From Anaerolineae bacterium (lineage in GTDB: Bacteria > Chloroflexota > Anaerolineae > B4-G1): a stretch of DNA of 5,609 nt. The notes beneath the pieces are model-generated. The model was given only the letters and a program-made list of their open reading frames with translations. It searched no databases and was not told where the DNA came from. The translations under genes were made by a program, and so were the position numbers. Positions 1-3,419 of the stretch are shown in pieces; the stretch's first letter is position 1; each line of letters opens with the position of its first letter. The stretch is from NCBI GenBank assembly GCA_016783285.1, contig JADHWW010000212.1, positions 1-5,609 on the forward strand, written 5' to 3'.

Positions 1-3
1 CAT
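1..3 (-). CDS. possible start codon of a next leftward gene (edge of window)
   Basis: The first three bases read ATG on the minus strand, 17 nt after the stop codon of the ABC transporter gene, preceded by a weak purine stretch (AAAGAG). Half-size ABC exporters of this kind often occur as adjacent pairs that form a heterodimer, so a second half-transporter is a reasonable guess. Only the putative start codon lies in the window, so this is spacing and family habit, not sequence evidence. Confidence 0.2.
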
Positions 4-20
4 GGGCTCTTTTGTGGATT

Positions 21-1772
21 TCACACCAGCACCTCCCCCAACCCTGTCCGCCGCAGTTCGGCAAATCTCGAATTCGGATCGGCAGATAGCCTTTCACGCG
101 GCCCGTGCTCGAGCATACGCCCATCCTCGAGGATGAGACTATCGTCCGCTCGCTCCACCGTGGCCAGGCGGTGGGCAATGATGACGGCGGTGCGGCTCTT
201 AAGCAGCCTGCTCAACGCCCGTTCCAGCAGCGCCTCCGTGGCCGGATCGAGACGACTGGAGGCCTCGTCGAGGATGACCAGGCCGGGGTCTTTGAGAAAG
301 ACCCGCGCCAGGGCCAGGAGTGGCGCTTCGCCGGCCGAGAGACTCGAGCCGGAGATTTTCGTATCCAGCCCATTCGGCAAGCGCTCCAGCCACGGTTTCA
401 AACCCAGCGTCTCGAGCACCGCCAGCAGGCGCCCGTCCGAGACGTCGGGAGCGAAGAAGGTGATGTTGTCGCGCAGGCTGGCCTCAAAGAGTTGCACGTC
501 TTGCGTGACCAGGCCCACCCGCGCGCGGAGCGGTTCGAGCCGGGCGTGGCGCAGGTTGACGCCGCCCAGGCGCACCTCGCCCCCTTGCGGGTCGTACAGG
601 CGGAAGAGCAGCCGCGCGACCGTCGTCTTGCCGCTCCCGGTGCGGCCCAACAGCCCCAGCACGCGCCCCGCCTCGTGCTCGAAGGATAGGTCCTCGAGCA
701 CGGTCGCTCGCGTCTCCTGCTGCCCATCCTCGTACCCAAAGCGCACCGCGCGAAACGCCACCGATAGTGCGCCGGGGGGCACGCTCTCCGTCCCGTCCTC
801 CAGCCTGGATCGGGTGGCCATCAACTCGCGCACGCGGGCGATGCTGGCGTCGGCCTGCTGCAGATCCTGGAGTTGGGTGCGGATGACATCAATGGGTTGC
901 GCCAACATCGTTACGTAGGCCACAATCACGTATACCGTGCCGAGTGAAATGGCTTTGATCTGGTACAGGCCGCCGCCCAGCCCGTAGGCGATACCATCCC
1001 CAATGGCGAAGGCAGCGATGGCGACTGCCCATACACTCTGTCCCCAGAACCCCGCCCGCCAGCCTATGGACATACAGTTGCGCAGGTGCTCAAAGAAGCG
1101 GAGCATTGCATACTTCACCGCACCGCAGGAGCGAATGTCCTCTGTCGCCGTGAGCACCTCGCCCAGGTAGCCATAAAGGGCCGCGCTGCGCTCGCGCCCT
1201 TGTCTCCAGTACGGCGCGGCGAACCGGCGCACCCAAGTGAGCAGTGCCAGCGTCAGCACAGCAAACCCCGTAAAGGCCAGGCCGAGCCGCCAGTCCACCA
1301 GGTACACCACGACCAGAACGCCGATCAGCAACAGCATACTGCCAACGAGCCGCACCACAAAACTGGAAAAGAACCCCGCCAGTGCGTTCACGTCGCCGTC
1401 CACGCGCTCGATGAATTCCCCCGGTGTGCGCGCCTTGTGGAAGCCGAGGTCGAATCGCAGGAGGTGGGCCGCCAGATCAGCCCGCAGATCATTCGTCGCC
1501 GTCCATGCCACGCGTTCGCTCCAATACGTCGCCAGCACACTCATCACCTGCTGCACGACGGACACGGCGATGAACACGAGCGCCGCCCGAACCAGCACCC
1601 TCTCACTCGCACCCGCACGAGCCGCGTCAATGAAGGCACGCACCACCTGTGGCCCCACGAGTTGCAACCCAATGCTCACCAGGAGCAGCACGACCATGAG
1701 CAGAACCGCACAACGCTGATGTTTCAGGTAACGCCGAAGCAACTGCCAGTACTCACTCAATGGGATTTTCAT
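21..1772 (-). CDS. ABC half-transporter (exporter type), fused membrane and ATPase domains
   Basis: A 583-residue protein, the normal size of an exporter-type half-transporter, expected to act in the inner membrane as a dimer. Residues about 1-300 form the membrane domain, with hydrophobic segments near 21-43, 61-82, 138-158, 161-181, 246-266 and 277-295. The ATPase domain follows: Walker A GRTGSGKT (376-383), Q-loop Q424, signature LSAGE (478-482) instead of LSGGQ, Walker B LVILDE (498-503) with the catalytic glutamate, D-loop SRLD and H-loop H534. All ATP hydrolysis residues are present, so it should be active; the substrate cannot be read. The start at 1772 is chosen because the protein begins there in family style (MKIPLSEYW). 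The frame is open 51 codons further upstream, but that part is arginine/proline-rich and overlaps the response-regulator remnant. There is no clear ribosome site; the start overlaps the remnant's stop as ATGA, suggesting translational coupling. Confidence 0.93.
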   Translation of the reverse strand: MKIPLSEYWQLLRRYLKHQRCAVLLMVVLLLVSIGLQLVGPQVVRAFIDAARAGASERVLVRAALVFIAVSVVQQVMSVLATYWSERVAWTATNDLRADLAAHLLRFDLGFHKARTPGEFIERVDGDVNALAGFFSSFVVRLVGSMLLLIGVLVVVYLVDWRLGLAFTGFAVLTLALLTWVRRFAAPYWRQGRERSAALYGYLGEVLTATEDIRSCGAVKYAMLRFFEHLRNCMSIGWRAGFWGQSVWAVAIAAFAIGDGIAYGLGGGLYQIKAISLGTVYVIVAYVTMLAQPIDVIRTQLQDLQQADASIARVRELMATRSRLEDGTESVPPGALSVAFRAVRFGYEDGQQETRATVLEDLSFEHEAGRVLGLLGRTGSGKTTVARLLFRLYDPQGGEVRLGGVNLRHARLEPLRARVGLVTQDVQLFEASLRDNITFFAPDVSDGRLLAVLETLGLKPWLERLPNGLDTKISGSSLSAGEAPLLALARVFLKDPGLVILDEASSRLDPATEALLERALSRLLKSRTAVIIAHRLATVERADDSLILEDGRMLEHGPRERLSADPNSRFAELRRTGLGEVLV

Positions 1773-1882
1773 GGCACAAAACGGGGACGTTCCAGGCGGT
1801 ATCCGACGCCGCGCACCCCCTCCGGGTCGAGCAGGTTGGTGATAGACCGCTCGTCGTCTACGACGAGGATTTTTTGGCTCAT
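1769..1882 (-). pseudogene. remnant of an OmpR/PhoB-type response regulator with its middle deleted
   Basis: A 37-codon frame from ATG (1882) to TGA (1769). Its first 18 residues, MSQKILVVDDERSITNLL, are a textbook start of a receiver domain: beta-strand 1 followed by the acidic pair (D9, D10) that binds magnesium. Residues 23-33, VRGVGYRLERP, match the end of the winged-helix output domain of OmpR/PhoB regulators, where VRGVGYR is nearly invariant. About 190 residues expected between them are missing, including the phosphorylated aspartate and the recognition helix. The two ends are in frame, so the product would be a short peptide, not a regulator. The TGA overlaps the ATG of the ABC transporter gene, so it may survive as a leader peptide coupling translation. 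No Shine-Dalgarno sequence lies before its ATG; the upstream bases are CT-rich on this strand. The alternative is a chance ORF, which two family signatures in the correct order make unlikely. Confidence 0.72.
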
Positions 1883-1916
1883 AGTCGTTGGAAGAATGAA
1901 GAAAGAAGAATAGAGA
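1883..1916. other. purine-rich leader segment
   Basis: The plus strand here is almost entirely A and G with scattered T (GAAGAATGAAGAAAGAAGAA at 1891-1910). On the minus strand it is the CT-rich leader before the response-regulator remnant. No ribosome site and no stable hairpin are seen. Confidence 0.4.
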
Positions 1917-1938
1917 ATTGTACATTCACTACCGGACA
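1917..1938. repeat. left target duplication plus left terminal inverted repeat
   Basis: ATTGTACA (1917-1924) is directly followed by TTCACTACCGGACA (1925-1938). The 8-mer recurs in the same orientation at 2081-2088 and the 14-mer recurs inverted at 2067-2080, exactly as transposition leaves them. On the minus strand 1922-1917 reads TACAAT, a duplicated -10 box. Confidence 0.85.
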
Positions 1939-2080
1939 CTTTTTACCAAACGCATGGATTCCGGATGCCGCAACTCGTTGCGGTGGCCTCGCTGCCAAAA
2001 CCAACAGCCCAGGACGCCAACGAGATTTCGGCGAGCTCAATCGAGCCGTTGGCGCATCCACGAAACTGTCCGGTAGTGAA
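1925..2080. mobile_element. MITE-like non-autonomous element, 156 bp
   Basis: The ends are 14-bp perfect inverted repeats (TTCACTACCGGACA / TGTCCGGTAGTGAA), extendable to about 18 bp with one mismatch. They are bounded on both sides by the direct repeat ATTGTACA, the expected target-site duplication of 8 bp. Inside there is no credible transposase. There are two further inverted repeats able to form hairpins: CCGCAAC-TC-GTTGCGG at 1968-1983, and CGCCAACG (2015-2022) with CGTTGGCG (2047-2054). Small size, terminal repeats, target duplication, no coding capacity and high folding potential together define a MITE. The parent insertion-sequence family cannot be named from the ends alone. It lies between a leftward promoter and the response-regulator remnant, so it likely adds a structured segment to that transcript. 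Confidence 0.82.
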
Positions 2081-2088
2081 ATTGTACA
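2067..2088. repeat. right terminal inverted repeat plus right target duplication
   Basis: TGTCCGGTAGTGAA (2067-2080) is the exact reverse complement of the left end, and ATTGTACA (2081-2088) repeats the 8 bp flanking the left end. The intact target carries a palindromic TGTACA core. Confidence 0.85.
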
Positions 2089-2109
2089 CCGATGCGGCGG
2101 AGGAGGCAA
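2081..2109 (-). promoter_or_regulatory. candidate leftward sigma70-type promoter, now separated from its gene by the MITE
   Basis: Read on the minus strand, TTGCCT (2109-2104; four of six consensus bases) and TACAAT (2086-2081; five of six) are separated by exactly 17 bp. Removing the MITE and one target copy places this promoter about 35 nt upstream of the response-regulator ATG, a normal distance. With the element in place transcription would start near 2074, inside the MITE, and read through it. The -10 box lies within the duplicated 8-mer, so the left copy (1922-1917) keeps a -10 with no good -35 (TAAAAA at 17 bp). Confidence 0.45.
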
Positions 2110-2113
2110 GCGT

Positions 2114-2142
2114 TTTACAGAGATGGGAAAGTGCGGTATAAT
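2114..2142 (+). promoter_or_regulatory. strong sigma70-type promoter for the rightward unit
   Basis: TTTACA (2114-2119) and a perfect TATAAT (2137-2142) are separated by 17 bp. The expected transcription start, near 2149, leaves a leader of about 17 nt holding just the ribosome site. Its -35 box lies 4 bp from the -35 box of the leftward promoter, so the two are back to back and may compete for polymerase. No operator-like palindrome is seen over it. Confidence 0.8.
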
Positions 2143-2153
2143 CTTTGTCATCA

Positions 2154-2159
2154 GGGAGG
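2154..2159 (+). promoter_or_regulatory. ribosome binding site that fixes a TTG start
   Basis: GGGAGG lies 6 nt before the TTG at 2166. This decides against the in-frame TTG at 2145, which precedes both this site and the predicted transcription start. Confidence 0.8.
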
Positions 2160-2165
2160 CGAACG

Positions 2166-3119
2166 TTGCGAGCATTGATCACCGGGGCGGGAGGGTTTGT
2201 CGGGGCACATCTGTGTGCCTATCTGTTGGCGCACACCGACTGGGAGTTGCTGGGCACGGTCTACCCCCGGCCGGTCGAGGCTCAGCCACCCAATCCACGC
2301 CTGCGGTTGCAGTATGCCGACCTGCGCGACCCGGAGGGGGTGCGCGCGCTCGTGGACGAGGTGCAGCCTGATTACATTTTCCACCTGGCGGCCCAGTCGT
2401 TCGTTCCCACGTCCTTCGCGGATCCGTGGGACACGCTGGAGAACAACATCCGCGCCCAACTGAACCTGCTGGAGGCGGTGCGAAGGTCGGGGCGCGAGGT
2501 GCGGGTGCTGGTGATCGGCTCGAACGAGGAGTACGGCGCGCCGAAACCGGACGAATTGCCCCAGACGGAGGAGAGTCCGCTGCGGCCCAACAATCCCTAC
2601 GCGGTGAGCAAGGTGGCGCAGGACTTTTTAGGGTTGCAGTATCACCTGGCCTACGGGCTGCCGGTCGTGCGGGTGCGCCCGTTCAATCACACCGGCCCGG
2701 GACAGTCGCCCCGCTTCGTCGTCCCGGCCTTTGCCAGCCAGATCGCCCGCATCGAGGCTGGCCTGCAGGAGCCGGTGATGAGGGTGGGCAATCTGGACGC
2801 GGCCCGCGATTTCAGCGACGTGCGGGACATCGTGCGGGGCTACCACCTGGCAGTGACGCGGGGTGAGCCGGGGGAGGTGTACAATCTGGCGTCGGGGCGA
2901 CCGCGGCCGGTGCGTGGTCTGTTGGAGACGCTCTTGGGCTATTCTCAGGTAGAGATCCGCGTCGAGATAGACCCGGAACGATACCGGCCTGTGGACGTGC
3001 CGGTGGCCTACGGCAGCGCGGAGAAATTCCGGCAGCGGACGGGCTGGATGCCGCAAATTCCGTTCGAGCAGACGTTGCGGGATACGTTGGAGTATTGGCG
3101 GGGGCAGGTCGAGGTTTGA
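2166..3119 (+). CDS. rmd: extended SDR nucleotide-sugar reductase, probably GDP-6-deoxy-D-mannose reductase
   Basis: A 317-residue NAD(P)-dependent enzyme of the extended short-chain dehydrogenase family, cytoplasmic. It has the N-terminal Rossmann motif TGAGGFVG (6-13), HLAAQ (73-77), the active-site serine in GSNEEYG (118-124) and the catalytic YAVSK (Y145, K149). RPFNHTGPGQ (171-180) and ARDFSDVRD (213-221) resemble Rmd more than GDP-mannose dehydratase or UDP-glucose epimerase. Rmd reduces GDP-4-keto-6-deoxy-D-mannose to GDP-D-rhamnose for surface polysaccharide; the dehydratase supplying that substrate is not in the window. The TTG start is set by the ribosome site and gives the usual beginning MRALITGAGG. 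It is the first gene after the strong promoter, and the next gene starts 37 nt downstream. Fold and cofactor use are near certain; the exact substrate is an inference, and a 4,6-dehydratase or epimerase is the alternative. Confidence 0.85.
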   Translation: MRALITGAGGFVGAHLCAYLLAHTDWELLGTVYPRPVEAQPPNPRLRLQYADLRDPEGVRALVDEVQPDYIFHLAAQSFVPTSFADPWDTLENNIRAQLNLLEAVRRSGREVRVLVIGSNEEYGAPKPDELPQTEESPLRPNNPYAVSKVAQDFLGLQYHLAYGLPVVRVRPFNHTGPGQSPRFVVPAFASQIARIEAGLQEPVMRVGNLDAARDFSDVRDIVRGYHLAVTRGEPGEVYNLASGRPRPVRGLLETLLGYSQVEIRVEIDPERYRPVDVPVAYGSAEKFRQRTGWMPQIPFEQTLRDTLEYWRGQVEV

Positions 3120-3144
3120 GCGAATTGTAGGCAAGTTAAAGTTC

Positions 3145-3150
3145 AGGAGG
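3145..3150 (+). promoter_or_regulatory. ribosome binding site for the small antitoxin-like gene
   Basis: A perfect AGGAGG lies 6 nt before the GTG at 3157, fixing that start. The 37-nt gap after rmd has no hairpin terminator and no convincing promoter. Confidence 0.85.
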
Positions 3151-3156
3151 ACGAAC

Positions 3157-3414
3157 GTGGAAACAGCTACGTATACTTATTCTCAAGTTCAGGAACTAGT
3201 CGTGCAGTTGCCTGTCAAAAAGCTGCCAATCGCATACCATCTGCTGGTTGATTTAAGCACGAGCGATGCAAGATCGCTTTCACTTCAAGAGGATTTTCTG
3301 CTGTTGCCCATAGCAGAGCGCCGGCGCCTCATGGATGAACAGGCCAGGCAAATGGTGGCACATTACGAGCGAACGGCTTCAGAACGCCAAGCGTGGCAAG
3401 CGGGGGACTTTTGA
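3157..3414 (+). CDS. small antitoxin-like protein, 85 aa
   Basis: An 85-residue soluble protein with no signal peptide or membrane segment. The first half (YSQVQELVVQLPVKKLPIAY) predicts amphipathic helices. The second half has the pattern LPIAERRRLMDEQARQM, then HYE, then a tail ending WQAGDF. From memory this resembles small antitoxin-type proteins encoded before PIN- or MazF-type toxins in Chloroflexota and Cyanobacteria; I cannot confirm the family. The gene that follows, 5 nt downstream, is not a toxin but a restriction-modification enzyme. It has no visible helix-turn-helix, so it is not an obvious restriction controller protein. Composition is mixed: about 46% GC in the first two thirds and about 62% in the last third, against about 65% in rmd, which hints at foreign origin or patchwork. 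The gene itself is secure (good ribosome site and spacing); its role is not. Confidence 0.75.
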   Translation: METATYTYSQVQELVVQLPVKKLPIAYHLLVDLSTSDARSLSLQEDFLLLPIAERRRLMDEQARQMVAHYERTASERQAWQAGDF

Positions 3415-3419
3415 ATTAG

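Noticed and set aside
105..918. Long plus-strand open frames (194 and 261 codons) opposite the ABC transporter
   Set aside because: They are antisense to a gene with all ABC motifs, have no recognisable domain and reflect the scarcity of stops in GC-rich DNA.
1086..1913. 275-codon and 160-codon plus-strand frames opposite the membrane domain
   Set aside because: They are antisense shadows rich in His, Gln, Arg and Thr, with no family motif.
1773..1925. 51-residue N-terminal extension of the ABC transporter
   Set aside because: The frame is open but reads as arginine/proline-rich junk and overlaps the better-explained regulator remnant; the family start is at 1772.
2145..2165. Upstream TTG as start of the reductase
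   Set aside because: It lies before the predicted transcription start and the ribosome site, and it adds residues absent from the usual MRALITG beginning.
1879..2182. Small minus-strand frames (79 and 98 codons) spanning the MITE
   Set aside because: They run through the insertion and its target duplications, have no ribosome site and resemble no transposase.
1760..2371. 203-codon plus-strand frame crossing the MITE into rmd
   Set aside because: It crosses the transposon boundaries and both promoters and has no domain; in its last third it is out of frame with the real reductase.
3120..3156. Terminator or separate promoter between rmd and the antitoxin-like gene
   Set aside because: No GC-rich hairpin with a T run is present, and no pair of -35/-10 boxes with proper spacing could be found.
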